A stretch of DNA of 64,000 nt from Neolewinella antarctica (GCF_011927835.1 NZ_JAATJH010000007.1:1-64000); one strand, 5' to 3'. Shown: positions 27,068-38,262, counted from the first letter of the stretch. Program-made: numbers and translations. Notes: generated by a model from the letters alone, not told the origin.

Positions 27068-27154
27068 GCCACAGAAGCACAGAAGCACAGAAGCACAACA
27101 AAGTAGTTTAAAACCGATATCCAGAGGCTTTCCGTGCTTCCGTGTTTCTGTGGC
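27068..27154. repeat. Inverted repeat with CACAGAAG tandem units
   Basis: GCCACAGAAGCACAGAAGCAC pairs with GTGCTTCCGTGTTTCTGTGGC. The left arm contains four tandem CACAGAAG-like units. It lies between the DUF3108 and DUF4230 genes. It belongs to the CACA-rich type also present at 9548-9670. Confidence 0.75.
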
Positions 27155-27167
27155 TAACGTATGAACT

Positions 27168-27779
27168 ATGAAAAACTTTGCTCCAATCATCGTTGCTGCC
27201 ATCCTCGCCTTCCTTTTGGGGATAGCCGTCTACGCCTTTTATGCGAGGTCGCAGGAGCAAAGCACGGTGGATGAGAGCACGGTTTTGTTGGAGCAAGTCC
27301 GCAAAGTATCCAAGCTCGTTACGGTAGAGGGCGACGTGAACGAGCTGTTCAACCGCACGCAATCGAGGAACTACACCGTCTACCTGCCCCTGCCGACCAA
27401 AGTTAGTTTCGATAAGCAAGCCTCCGTCCAGGTAACGGGTAAAATCCTCGTCGGCTACGACCTGAGCAAGATGGACATTGCCATCGACGACGCCGCCAAA
27501 ACGATCACCCTCAGTAAGCTCCCCGAGCCCGAAATCCTCGCCGTGGACCACGAGATCGTTTACCGGGACCTCAACGAAAGCTGGTTCAACACCTTCACGG
27601 CCCAGGATTATTCCGACCTCAACAAGGCCGCCAAGCAACGCCTGCGCGACGGCGCCCTCAACAGCCGCCTGATGGACGAGGCGCGCGAACAAGGAAATTC
27701 CGTGCTGGAAACCATCAGCTTTTTGGCCCGGGGTGCCGGCTTTACCGTAATCGTCGAAGGCGCGGAATTAGTGGACTGA
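27168..27779 (+). CDS. DUF4230 family membrane-anchored protein
   Basis: A 203-residue protein with one N-terminal anchor (FAPIIVAAILAFLLGIAVYAFYA) and a soluble domain. The pattern KVSKLVTVEGDVNELF followed by TGKILVGYDLSKM is characteristic of DUF4230. The family's function is unknown. It is separated from the DUF3108 gene by an inverted repeat and from purK by about 115 bases. Confidence 0.85.
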   Translation: MKNFAPIIVAAILAFLLGIAVYAFYARSQEQSTVDESTVLLEQVRKVSKLVTVEGDVNELFNRTQSRNYTVYLPLPTKVSFDKQASVQVTGKILVGYDLSKMDIAIDDAAKTITLSKLPEPEILAVDHEIVYRDLNESWFNTFTAQDYSDLNKAAKQRLRDGALNSRLMDEAREQGNSVLETISFLARGAGFTVIVEGAELVD

Positions 27780-27894
27780 CGGTCGCTAGCGGCGCGATTA
27801 CTTAAGAGGGTAGGTATTTGGGGGAGCGTACGGCAATCGTACCTTGCGGATTCATAATCACATCAAGCTACTTCATAACGCGCAACTCCAGACC

Positions 27895-29037
27895 ATGAAC
27901 GCAAAAATCGGTATCCTCGGCGGTGGCCAACTCGGTAAAATGCTCTGTCAGGCCAGTGCCAGTTGGCACCTGCCCATTTACGTCCTCGACCAGAACCACT
28001 CCTTTCCCGCCGCCAACTACGCGACGGTTTTCGAGCGCGGTAACTTTCGTAAGAAAGCCGACGTGCTGGACTTTGGCCGCAAACTCGACGTGCTCACCAT
28101 CGAGATCGAGCACATCGACACCGAGGCGTTGCGAATTCTGGAAGCAGAAGGCGTCAAGGTTTACCCCCAACCGGATAAGGTTGATTTGATCAAGGATAAA
28201 GGCCTACAAAAACAGTTTTACGCCGACCGGGGCATTGCTACGACACCGTTCAAACTGTACGAAGACGCCGCCGCCGTCCGCCGGGCCGTTGCGGACGGGG
28301 AGTGGAGTTTGCCGTTCGTCCAGAAGGCCCGCACCGGTGGCTACGACGGCCAGGGCGTGGCGGTAATTCGCGACGAAAACGACCTGGAAAATAAAGTCCT
28401 CGACGTTCCCTGCCTGATCGAAGAATTGGCCGACATCGATAAGGAACTGGCCGTCATCGTCGCCCGCTCCCCCAGCGGCGAGATCGCCGTTTTCCCGACC
28501 GTCGAGATGGAATTCCACCCCACCGCCAACCTCGTCGAATTTCTGATTTGCCCCGCGGCCATCGATGGAGATACGGACGAGCGGGCGGCGGCGCTGGCCC
28601 GAAAAGTAGTCGCCGAGATGGAAGTCGTCGGCCTGTTGGCCGTTGAGTTATTCCTGACTAAGTCCGGTGAGATGCTCGTCAATGAAGTGGCCCCCCGCCC
28701 CCACAACTCCGGCCACCACACGATCGAAGCCTGCATGACGAGCCAGTACGAGCAACACCTGCGGGCGATCCTGGATTTGCCGCTCGGCCCCACGGATTTG
28801 GTCCGCCCCGCCGCGATGATTAACCTGCTGGGCGCCGAGGGCCACACCGGCCCGGCTGTTTATGACGGGTGGAAAGACCTACTGGCCATTCCGGAAGTTT
28901 ACCCTCATTTGTACGGTAAGGCGGTGACGCGGCCATTCCGCAAGATGGGCCACATCACGGCGCTGGGCGATACGGTGGCGGAGGCGCGGGCGCGGGTGCA
29001 GCGGGCGCGGGATGTTTGCCGGGTGGTTACGGGGTGA
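27895..29037 (+). CDS. purK: 5-(carboxyamino)imidazole ribonucleotide synthase
   Basis: ATP-grasp enzyme of purine synthesis that carboxylates AIR to N5-CAIR. It has 380 residues from the ATG at 27895; 17 upstream codons are not conserved. Visible: the N-terminal nucleotide-binding fold IGILGGGQLGKML, the ATP-grasp segment FVQKARTGGYDGQGV, and the metal/nucleotide-binding NEVAPRPHNSGHHTIEA. The companion mutase purE is not nearby. The last 15 codons are extremely GC-rich (AEARARVQRARD). Confidence 0.96.
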   Translation: MNAKIGILGGGQLGKMLCQASASWHLPIYVLDQNHSFPAANYATVFERGNFRKKADVLDFGRKLDVLTIEIEHIDTEALRILEAEGVKVYPQPDKVDLIKDKGLQKQFYADRGIATTPFKLYEDAAAVRRAVADGEWSLPFVQKARTGGYDGQGVAVIRDENDLENKVLDVPCLIEELADIDKELAVIVARSPSGEIAVFPTVEMEFHPTANLVEFLICPAAIDGDTDERAAALARKVVAEMEVVGLLAVELFLTKSGEMLVNEVAPRPHNSGHHTIEACMTSQYEQHLRAILDLPLGPTDLVRPAAMINLLGAEGHTGPAVYDGWKDLLAIPEVYPHLYGKAVTRPFRKMGHITALGDTVAEARARVQRARDVCRVVTG

Positions 29038-29291
29038 GGGAATACACGTAACTTGCCCAAGGTTTAGTGGGCGCGAACGCGGGGCAATTAAGAAGAGAGC
29101 AGACGGCAGTAACAATCTGCTTGTAAGTACCTGCTTAACTTCGCTACACGGATCTTTATAAACTTCGGTACATTTCAAAGTGAAACGCAAGCGAATTTAG
29201 TAGCTACTAAATTAATTATTGATTCTCGGCAAAACCGGGGTGTACGTCCCGTAGAAACCATATATTTTATATATCGTATGTTCGGCACACC
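29038..29291. other. Boundary of the accessory defence locus
   Basis: About 250 bases without a gene. Base composition turns AT-rich towards 29291 (ATATATTTTATATATCG), which should hold the promoter of the helicase-nuclease gene. A degenerate core repeat, GGGCGCGAACGCGGGG, is at 29069-29084. No integrase, tRNA or direct repeat marks an attachment site. Confidence 0.45.
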
Positions 29292-31982
29292 ATGAACTCC
29301 CCCTTTGACGTCACCCGCCCCGAGGACCGGTGGCAACCTTCCGCAACTCAACTCCGTACTGAAGAAAGCGCCCGTATTTTGCCGCCGCTAGTAGCCGAAA
29401 CCCGCCGCCGCGTTCACGAATGGCGGAGCTCTGGATATCAGGGTGCATCGACAACGACACTGGCCCTCCTGGAGTACTGGTTTGAAGGCAACCATTACGA
29501 ACCGGAGACGGACGATACCTTTCAGTTTTACTTCGCACAGCGAGAAAGCTTCGAGACCATTGCCTGGCTCTACGAGACTGCCAAATACCGCGAAAAATAC
29601 GACATGGTCAGGCTCGCCGGCGATAGCCTCGTCAGCCCCAATCACTTTGAGGAAGACTGGACGCGCTACGTCATCAAGATGGCTACCGGAACGGGAAAGA
29701 CCAAAGTGCTGGGGCTCGTACTGGTCTGGTCCTATTTCCATAATTTGTACGAAACGGATAGCCCGTTGAGCCGCAATTTTCTGCTCATCGCACCCAACAT
29801 CATCGTATTAAACCGACTGCTGAAGGATTTTGCGGGGTTGAAGTATTTTTTTGACGATCCTTTTCTTCCCCCAAACGGCCACTACGGTCATAACTGGACG
29901 GATGATTTTCAACCCACCCTGCACGTTCAGGACGAAGTCAGGCCAATCTCCGACCGGGGGAATATCTTTTTGACCAACATACACCGGGTTTACATCGATG
30001 AGGATCGGCAACCGACCGTCGAGGAGCAGTTTTTGGGATTAAAGGTGAAACCCGACGCGGACAAGGGAAAGGGTTTCGATCTTCGCCAGGTACTGGACAG
30101 TGACAAACTGAGCGACATCGTCGTGCTGAACGACGAAGCCCACCACATCCACGATAAAAAGCTTGCTTGGTATAAGGCCATTGAAAGCCTTTACGATCAG
30201 TTCCGCCAACGCGGCGTACCGGGCCTCCGGATGCAAGTGGACGTGACGGCCACGCCCAAACACGATGACGGTACTATTTTTATCCAAACGGTAGCGGATT
30301 ACCCACTCGTCGAAGCCATTAAGCACGGCGTCGTAAAAACACCCGTCCTGCCCAGCCCCGAGAGCCGCAGGCGGGTACGCGAGCGGGACAGCGCCGACTT
30401 CGTGGAACGCTACCGCGACCACCTGCAACTCGGTTACATCGAATGGGAAAAACAATTCGACGAAATTGGCCACGACAAGGTGCCGATCCTGTTCATTATG
30501 ACCATGACGACCAGGGAGGCCGACCAGGCTAAGGAATTCCTGGAGATGAACTACTCAAAAATGCGGGGCCGCGTGCTGAGCATCCATACTAACAAGGACG
30601 GAAGTATCAGCGAATCCAAAAGCACTAAAAACCAGGCCGTGCTGGAGGGGCTCCGCACGGCGGCCGACCAGATCGACCGCGCCGATAGTCCGTTCCGCGC
30701 CGTCACGTCCGTCATGATGCTGCGCGAAGGGTGGGACGTGCGTAACGTAACTACTATCGTCGGGCTGCGTCCTTACAGTTCAAAATCTAAGATTTTACCC
30801 GAGCTGGCCATCGGGCGGGGCTTGCGTAAAATGTATCTGATCGGCGTTCCGGAGTCGCTCGTTGTCGTCGGGACGGAGCACTTCATCAACTTTATCGAGG
30901 AGTTGCAGCATCAGGGCGTGGAGTTTCGCCATGCCGATCTGGGTGCGCGCGGTACCCGGGCCCAGGCTCCGCTGCTAATTGAAATCGACCGGGAAAAATC
31001 ACCGGAGCAACTGCATGAACTAGACATTCCGCTGCCCATTCTCGAGCCGCGCATCGTCCGGGATTATAGCCGGCTGAGCGAGTTGGACGTGAGCGCGGCA
31101 AGCCACCAAATAGCCCAGCTCCACGATTATGTGGGCGACGTGCGCGAAATCATTTTCAATAATTTCCACGGAGAATTTAATCACTTGACGGAGCTACCGG
31201 ACTTCGTGCCCAACTGGCGTAACGTACTGAGTTTTATCACGCAGGGCATCCTGAAAAGCAACCGACTATTTAGTGGCTTCGATCTGCTGTACCCAGAAGT
31301 CGAAGCGTTCGCCCGTCGTCAACTATTTGCTAAAATCGTCGACCCGGAAAACGAGCAAGTACTAAAAAACCTGGCCAACCCCGGCGTCAAAAAGATCATC
31401 TACGACGTATTCAACTCGGCGATTAGCGGCCTAATTATCAAGGATAAAGAAACCACGGAGATCGCCGGCTACACCACCTTGCTCGACACCCGCCCCATCG
31501 CCAAAGCTTTCGAGCAGTTCATCACCTCCAAAAAGTCTGTTTTCGGCAAAACGATCGGTGACAATGAGATGGAAAAGTCTTTCGCCGCGCTTTGCGAGCA
31601 CGACTTTGACGACGTGAAAGCCTACGCCAAGAATACGATAGGCCAGGGCGGCGTCAACTTTCACGTCGAATATCAAAACGAAAAAGGTGGCATCAGCCGC
31701 TTCTATCCCGACTTTCTCGTCAAACTTCAGGGCGGCAAGACCATCTACGTCGTAGAAACTAAGGGCCGTATGGACGCCAACGATAAGCGCAAAATCATTC
31801 GGCTGGTCAAGTGGTGCGACGACGTTAATGCGCTACAACAAGCGTACCGCTACGAGCCGCTCTTCGTGAGTTGGGACGATTGGGTGCTACACGCAAGTAA
31901 GGCGCGGAGCTTCCGGGATATGATCGACGTATATGCTAGGGCTACGCGGGATTTGGCGGGCGCGGGCGCGGGTGCAGGGTGA
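29292..31982 (+). CDS. Type III-like restriction subunit: SF2 helicase plus nuclease
   Basis: An 896-residue protein. Walker A MATGTGKT is at about 130-137, the DEAH box at 281-284, and helicase motif VI at LAIGRGLRKM. A C-terminal PD-(D/E)xK nuclease is suggested by YPD (Asp807) and ETK (Glu822, Lys824). This is the domain order of Res-type endonucleases; the N-terminus resembles the BPTD_3080-type family. It would cleave unmethylated foreign DNA with the methyltransferase downstream, if that is active. The last residues (GAGAGAG) and the stop are supplied by a dispersed repeat. Confidence 0.85.
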   Translation: MNSPFDVTRPEDRWQPSATQLRTEESARILPPLVAETRRRVHEWRSSGYQGASTTTLALLEYWFEGNHYEPETDDTFQFYFAQRESFETIAWLYETAKYREKYDMVRLAGDSLVSPNHFEEDWTRYVIKMATGTGKTKVLGLVLVWSYFHNLYETDSPLSRNFLLIAPNIIVLNRLLKDFAGLKYFFDDPFLPPNGHYGHNWTDDFQPTLHVQDEVRPISDRGNIFLTNIHRVYIDEDRQPTVEEQFLGLKVKPDADKGKGFDLRQVLDSDKLSDIVVLNDEAHHIHDKKLAWYKAIESLYDQFRQRGVPGLRMQVDVTATPKHDDGTIFIQTVADYPLVEAIKHGVVKTPVLPSPESRRRVRERDSADFVERYRDHLQLGYIEWEKQFDEIGHDKVPILFIMTMTTREADQAKEFLEMNYSKMRGRVLSIHTNKDGSISESKSTKNQAVLEGLRTAADQIDRADSPFRAVTSVMMLREGWDVRNVTTIVGLRPYSSKSKILPELAIGRGLRKMYLIGVPESLVVVGTEHFINFIEELQHQGVEFRHADLGARGTRAQAPLLIEIDREKSPEQLHELDIPLPILEPRIVRDYSRLSELDVSAASHQIAQLHDYVGDVREIIFNNFHGEFNHLTELPDFVPNWRNVLSFITQGILKSNRLFSGFDLLYPEVEAFARRQLFAKIVDPENEQVLKNLANPGVKKIIYDVFNSAISGLIIKDKETTEIAGYTTLLDTRPIAKAFEQFITSKKSVFGKTIGDNEMEKSFAALCEHDFDDVKAYAKNTIGQGGVNFHVEYQNEKGGISRFYPDFLVKLQGGKTIYVVETKGRMDANDKRKIIRLVKWCDDVNALQQAYRYEPLFVSWDDWVLHASKARSFRDMIDVYARATRDLAGAGAGAG
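31958..31975 (-). repeat. GC-rich dispersed core repeat at a gene 3' end
   Basis: GGGCGCGGGCGCGGGTGC encodes the Gly-Ala tail of the helicase-nuclease, and the stop follows four codons later. The centre differs from consensus (GGGCGC for GGTCGC). Confidence 0.65.
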
Positions 31983-32128
31983 GTGGAAGATGAGCAGAGA
32001 AGAGCACCTGAACGTGAACGCTGGTATCGGACGAAACCCCTTCTTCCGCAAAAACGGCGGAAAATGAGAAACTGGGCTTTGGGTTTCGTACGGATGAGAA
32101 ACTCGGGTTCATGTCTACAAAAAAAACT

Positions 32129-32172
32129 AATTTTTGTGCCGTTATTCTGGAAGTGCACAAAAATTGTAACTA
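32129..32172 (+). promoter_or_regulatory. Putative operator, distal copy
   Basis: AATTTTTGTG (32129-32138) and CACAAAAATTGTAACTA (32156-32172) form an inverted pair with half-sites 27 bases apart. The same arrangement recurs 91 bases downstream. Confidence 0.65.
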
Positions 32173-32219
32173 ACGGTCATTATTGTAGTCTAATTCAGTT
32201 TATATGCACAATAAAAGAT

Positions 32220-32263
32220 AATTTTTGTACACATTTTCCGTATCTTCACAAAAATTGTAACTA
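32220..32263 (+). promoter_or_regulatory. Putative operator, proximal copy
   Basis: AATTTTTGTA at 32220 and CACAAAAATTGTAACTA at 32247-32263. The right half is identical to the distal copy over 17 bases, and the half-site spacing is the same (27). It ends 6 bases before the Fic start codon and surrounds a TATCTTCA box. A bound repressor would block fic. The Fic protein's own winged-helix domain is the natural candidate. Confidence 0.68.
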
Positions 32264-32269
32264 TTTTCC

Positions 32270-33343
32270 ATGCTAAATTCATACAAAATACCCGTACTTC
32301 CCCTGAGCGACAAGTTTCTGGATGCTGAGATTTTGTTGGCAATGAATGCCGCTAGTCGCAAATTAGCGGAGCTAAAGGGGATCGCAAGGACACTACCGAA
32401 CGAGCGGATTCTCACTACAACCCTGATTCTACGGGAGGCCCAAAACAGTTCCGCGGTTGAAAACATCATTTCTACTAAGGAGGAGATATACCGTGCGGAG
32501 TTGAAGTTAGACGGTCAGGTATCATCCGCTACCAAGGAAGTTCTCCGTTACGCGGATGCGCTTCGATTTGGTTTCGAAAGAGTCAGCGAACATGGCATCA
32601 TAACGAGGAATACGATAATTGCTATTCAGGGCCGCCTGGAATTCAATAACGCGGGCATCCGCCGCACGCCGGGAACGAAACTGATGAATAGCCAAACGGG
32701 AGAAGTCGTTTATGAACCGCCTCAACATCCCGACCACATTGAGACATTATTGGACAACCTCGTCAATTATATGAATGATGACCTCTTCGGTGGCCTCGAC
32801 CCACTGATCCGTATGGCAATTCTTCACCACAACTTTGAAAGTATTCATCCATTTTACGACGGTAACGGACGCACCGGAAGGATTCTGAATATTTTATACC
32901 TAGTTAAAGAGAAGTTGCTCGATTTGCCAATACTTTATCTGAGTGGGTACATCATTAAAAGTAAGGGGGAATACTACCGTTTATTGCAGGGGGTAAGAGA
33001 TGAGGGGCTATGGAAAGAATGGATCATTTATATGCTTAACGGCGTGAAAGAAACCGCGCACGATAGCATAGAATTGATCGGAGAAATAAGTAAGCTGATG
33101 CACACCTATAAAATTGAAATCCGAGCACGCTATCCCAAAATGTACAGTCAGGACTTGATCAATAATTTATTTCGCCAACCTTATACAAAACTAGAATTCT
33201 TAGCAAAAGAATTAGTCATTCACAAAAATACCGCGCGCACGTACACGAACCAGCTGGTTGATGATGGATTTCTGAGTCGCCACAAAGTTGGAAGAACCAC
33301 TTACTTTGTGAACGACCGTCTTTTTACGCTCCTTTCCCGCTAG
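32270..33343 (+). CDS. Fic family protein with C-terminal winged helix
   Basis: A 357-residue protein. The Fic motif HPFYDGNGRTGR begins at His193; Fic enzymes usually transfer AMP to target side chains. The N-terminal helix carries the inhibitory motif S60-S-A-V-E64-N65, which marks class II, self-inhibited Fic proteins. Residues about 295-357 (FLAKELVIHKNTARTYTNQLVDDGFLSRHKVGRTTYFVND) form a winged-helix DNA-binding domain. It sits between the helicase-nuclease and methyltransferase genes and is AT-richer than both flanks, suggesting separate acquisition. Its target is unknown; autoregulation is inferred from the upstream operators. Confidence 0.9.
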   Translation: MLNSYKIPVLPLSDKFLDAEILLAMNAASRKLAELKGIARTLPNERILTTTLILREAQNSSAVENIISTKEEIYRAELKLDGQVSSATKEVLRYADALRFGFERVSEHGIITRNTIIAIQGRLEFNNAGIRRTPGTKLMNSQTGEVVYEPPQHPDHIETLLDNLVNYMNDDLFGGLDPLIRMAILHHNFESIHPFYDGNGRTGRILNILYLVKEKLLDLPILYLSGYIIKSKGEYYRLLQGVRDEGLWKEWIIYMLNGVKETAHDSIELIGEISKLMHTYKIEIRARYPKMYSQDLINNLFRQPYTKLEFLAKELVIHKNTARTYTNQLVDDGFLSRHKVGRTTYFVNDRLFTLLSR

Positions 33344-33889
33344 CCTCATTCTACCCCACAGCACATGCCCCAACTATCCTAAGCCGACCAGGACCGCCTA
33401 ATCAACCTGATCAAAACCAACCAACCCCTCCCCAAAGAAGACCTTTACCGCCTTGCCGCCGACGAAGAAGACGTCTTCCTGTTCTGGAACGGCCGCCACG
33501 AAGAAGTCACCCGCGCCGTCCTGCCCTTCCACCACATCGAGCACATCGACGAGCCGCGGCGGGAAGCCAAATCGGAAGGCAGCAACTTTTCCCTGTTCGA
33601 CCACAAGGGCCGCCAACGCACCGGCTGGCACAACAAACTGATCTGGGGCGATAATAAACTGATCCTCTCCTCCCTCGCCCACGGGCCACTGCGCCGGCAG
33701 ATCGACGCCGAGGGCGGTCTCAAACTCGTTTACATCGACCCGCCCTTCGCCGTTGGGGCGGACTTTAGCCACCAGATCGAGATTGGCGGGGAACAGGCGA
33801 CGAAGACCCAAACGGTGCTGGAGGAAATCGCCTACCGGGATACCTGGCAGCGGGGGATCTCTTCTTACTTATCGATGATGTACGAACGG

Positions 33890-34505
33890 TTGAAGCTTAT
33901 TCATAGTTTGATGGCGGATGATGGGAGTATTTATGTTCATGTAGGCTGGCAGGTCGCTAGTTATGTTCAAATGATTTTGGACGATATATATGGTCATGAT
34001 AATTATAGGAACACAATTACTTGGAAGTGTTCCCACGCTCACGGAGATTCAGGGCAAGGTGCCGAACATTACGGTCGGATCACAGACTACGTTTATATCT
34101 TCACGAAAAGCGCAAAAGCAACTTGGAATTCTCAATATGGCGAATATTCTGAAAAAATCCTTGCGAGAGACTACAAATACAAAGACGATGTAGGAGTATA
34201 TCGACATACACCAGTAGATGGTCCTGGGGGAGCTGCAAAAGGAAATCCGTTTTACGAGTTTCAAGGCGTAAGAGGGTATTGGCGGTATTCAGAGGAGAAG
34301 ATGCAAGATTTGTACGAAAAAGGTCTGATTGTGGTATCATCTACTGGTAAATCGTTGAGCAAGAAAAAATATTTAAAAGATGCCAAAGGAACACCGATAA
34401 CTGATCTCTGGGATGATGTAAATCGAATTAGTCCAACTTCAAATGAACGTGTTGGCTACCCAACCCAAAAACCAGAAGCCCTCCTGGAAAGAATAATAAA
34501 AGCCT
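33890..34505. other. AT-rich target-recognition segment of the methyltransferase gene
   Basis: Base composition falls sharply between GC-rich flanks (compare TTATGTTCAAATGATTTTGG at 33961 with GCCGATTTCTTCTGCGGCAG at about 34529). It covers the region between DPPF and FxGxG, where beta-class enzymes carry the target-recognition domain. This suggests replacement by recombination. Confidence 0.7.
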
Positions 34506-35148
34506 CCTCCAACGAAGGCGACCTAATCGCCGATTTCTTCTGCGGCAGCGGCACCACCGCCGCCGTCGCCGAAAAACTCAACCGGAAATGGATCGCCACC
34601 GACCTCGGCCGCTTCGCCATCCACACCACCCGCAAACGCCTCATCGGAGTGCAACGGGAGTTGAAGGAATCCGGGAAGGACTTCCGGGCTTTCGAGCTGC
34701 TCAACTTGGGTAAGTACGAGCGCCAGTTCTTTCTCCAAAAACTCAGCGAGGAGCAGCAGCGGAACATGGAACGGAGCTACCTCGGCCTGATCCTCAACGC
34801 CTACAAGGCGGAAACGACGGAAGGGGCCGGAGTTTTGCACGGAACCAAGGGCGGTAGCGTCGTCCAAGTCGGCCCACTCGACGTGCCGGTGACGGAGACC
34901 CGGGTCCGGGAGGTGGTGGCCGATTGTGTCCGGCTGGGCTATACGCGGGTTGATATTCTGGGTTTCGAGTTCGAGCAGGGTTTGAGCCCGCGAGTCATTC
35001 AGGAGGTGGCGGAGAGCGATAGCGTGCGGGTGAGCCTCAAGTATATCCCCAAGGATGTGTTTGACAAACGCGCCGTAGATAAGGGGCAGGTGAAGTTTTA
35101 CAGCGTTAGCCACTTGCGGGCCAGCTTTGCTGTTTTACCCCCTTCCCC

Positions 35149-35165
35149 GGCACCCGCGGCCGCGC
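35149..35165 (+). repeat. GC-rich dispersed core repeat inside the methyltransferase
   Basis: GGCACCCGCGGCCGCGC is inserted in frame and encodes PAPAAA in a Pro/Ser-rich linker between two C-terminal domains. Confidence 0.72.
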
Positions 35166-35680
35166 AAAATTTTTCCCCTGACCCCTCCGGGGGAGTAGGA
35201 TACAGAGCTGAGGTTACGGTCACCCTCGAAGACTTCGTGACCGCCTACACCCAGGAGGACCTGGCCGAAGTAGAAGCCAAGCTGAAAAAGGGCAAGAGCG
35301 CCGTGGTGATGGACGGCGGCCAGATCATCAAAGTCAGCATGGACAAACGCGGCGTGCAGAACCGCGAGATCCTCACTAAAAACTGGCACGACTGGATCGA
35401 CTACTGGAGCGTGGATTTTGACTACGACTCCAAAAAGGAAACGATCCGCGTGCAGGACGACGCCGGCGACGTGGAGGAGCAGTGGACGGGCAATTACGTA
35501 TTCGAAAACGAATGGCAGAGCTTCCGGACGCGGCAGGACCGGAGTCTGGAATTTACGACGAGCCCGCGGGGATACACCGAGGCGGGGACGTACCGGGTGA
35601 TGGTGAAGGTGGTGGATATTTTGGGGGTGGATACTAGCCAGTTGTTGGAGGTGGTGGTGGGGTAAGTTCTCTTCCACACC

Positions 35681-36040
35681 TCAAGCCTCCCAGTACCGCT
35701 CTACCGTCCGGTCCATTTCCAGGAGTGTTTGTCGCAGCAGCACGCCCGCCAGTGTACGGTGCATCCGCGCCCACCACCGGTCGTTTCCTTTCACCTGTTT
35801 GGTGCATTCGGCGATCAAAATATCCTCACGGAACCCCGTCCATATTCCGGCGACGGAGAGCAAATTGCCGTACAGTACGGGAGCCACTTCCCGGCGGTTG
35901 ATCCGGCTGATCTCCCGACGGTCGTAACCGGTTGACCGTAGCGTACCGACGATGTCCGTAAGCACGGATTCTGAAAGCTCGGTATCCAGGTAGAAGTAGG
36001 AAAGTTCCGTCCAAACGACGTGCCGGGGTTCTTTACCCAA
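35681..36040 (-). CDS. Small hypothetical protein (DUF7079-like)
   Basis: A 119-residue soluble protein. ELSYFYLDTELSESVL and INRREVAPVLYGNLLSVAGIW match the pattern of the DUF7079 family, often found scattered in accessory regions. Function unknown. It converges with the methyltransferase gene, with 15 bases between stops, and ends 24 bases ahead of the gyrB stop codon. Confidence 0.7.
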   Translation of the reverse strand: MGKEPRHVVWTELSYFYLDTELSESVLTDIVGTLRSTGYDRREISRINRREVAPVLYGNLLSVAGIWTGFREDILIAECTKQVKGNDRWWARMHRTLAGVLLRQTLLEMDRTVERYWEA

Positions 36041-36063
36041 AGTAAAAGACTTGCGTTGATTGC

Positions 36064-38061
<1,998 letters not shown>

Positions 38062-38142
38062 CTAGCGTTTTGGGGGTCCGGAAGTGGCTTTGTTTGGGGC
38101 TATGTCGGCCGGTAATTTAACTGCGTTGTCGCCTAGGGCAGT

Positions 38143-38262
38143 GGGCGCGGCCGCGGGTGCGGAGGGGTTAGTGGAAAAGCAGAGACGGCTGGGTATAATC
38201 CTGAGGTTAAAAGCCAATTCTCCTTGCTCTCCGGTGATACTATCTTGCACCCGCGACCGCGC
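38143..38262. repeat. Inverted pair of GC-rich core repeats flanking 86 bp
   Basis: GGGCGCGGCCGCGGGTGC at 38143-38160 and GCACCCGCGACCGCGC at 38247-38262. The copies point away from each other with 86 bases between, in the gap upstream of gyrB. Confidence 0.72.

Larger units (their letters stand above)
33365..35665 (+). pseudogene. Type III-like adenine-specific DNA methyltransferase with stop at codon 6
   Basis: The full frame would be 766 residues: ATG at 33365 (MPQLS), TAA at 33380, then uninterrupted coding to 35665. The segment after the stop (ADQDRLINLIK...LPFHHIEHIDEPR) looks like the family's conserved N-terminus, so one CAA-to-TAA change is the simplest explanation. Catalytic DPPF is at 33737-33748; FxGxG (FCGSG) starts at about 34535. 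The order is beta class (N6-adenine). The next ATG/GTG/TTG is 33815, which would lose DPPF. The middle (about 33890-34505, target recognition) is AT-rich. An in-frame dispersed repeat lies at 35149-35165. Confidence 0.82.

Noticed and set aside
27068-27096. Possible CRISPR-like tandem CACAGAAG units
   Set aside because: Units are 8 bases with no spacers, and no cas genes are nearby. It is part of an inverted repeat.
29038-29291. Attachment site of a genomic island
   Set aside because: No tRNA end, integrase or matching direct repeat was found at 29 or 35.7 kb.
31983-32276. 97-codon frame between the helicase-nuclease and fic
   Set aside because: Has no start context or motif, and runs through the duplicated operator and across the Fic start codon.
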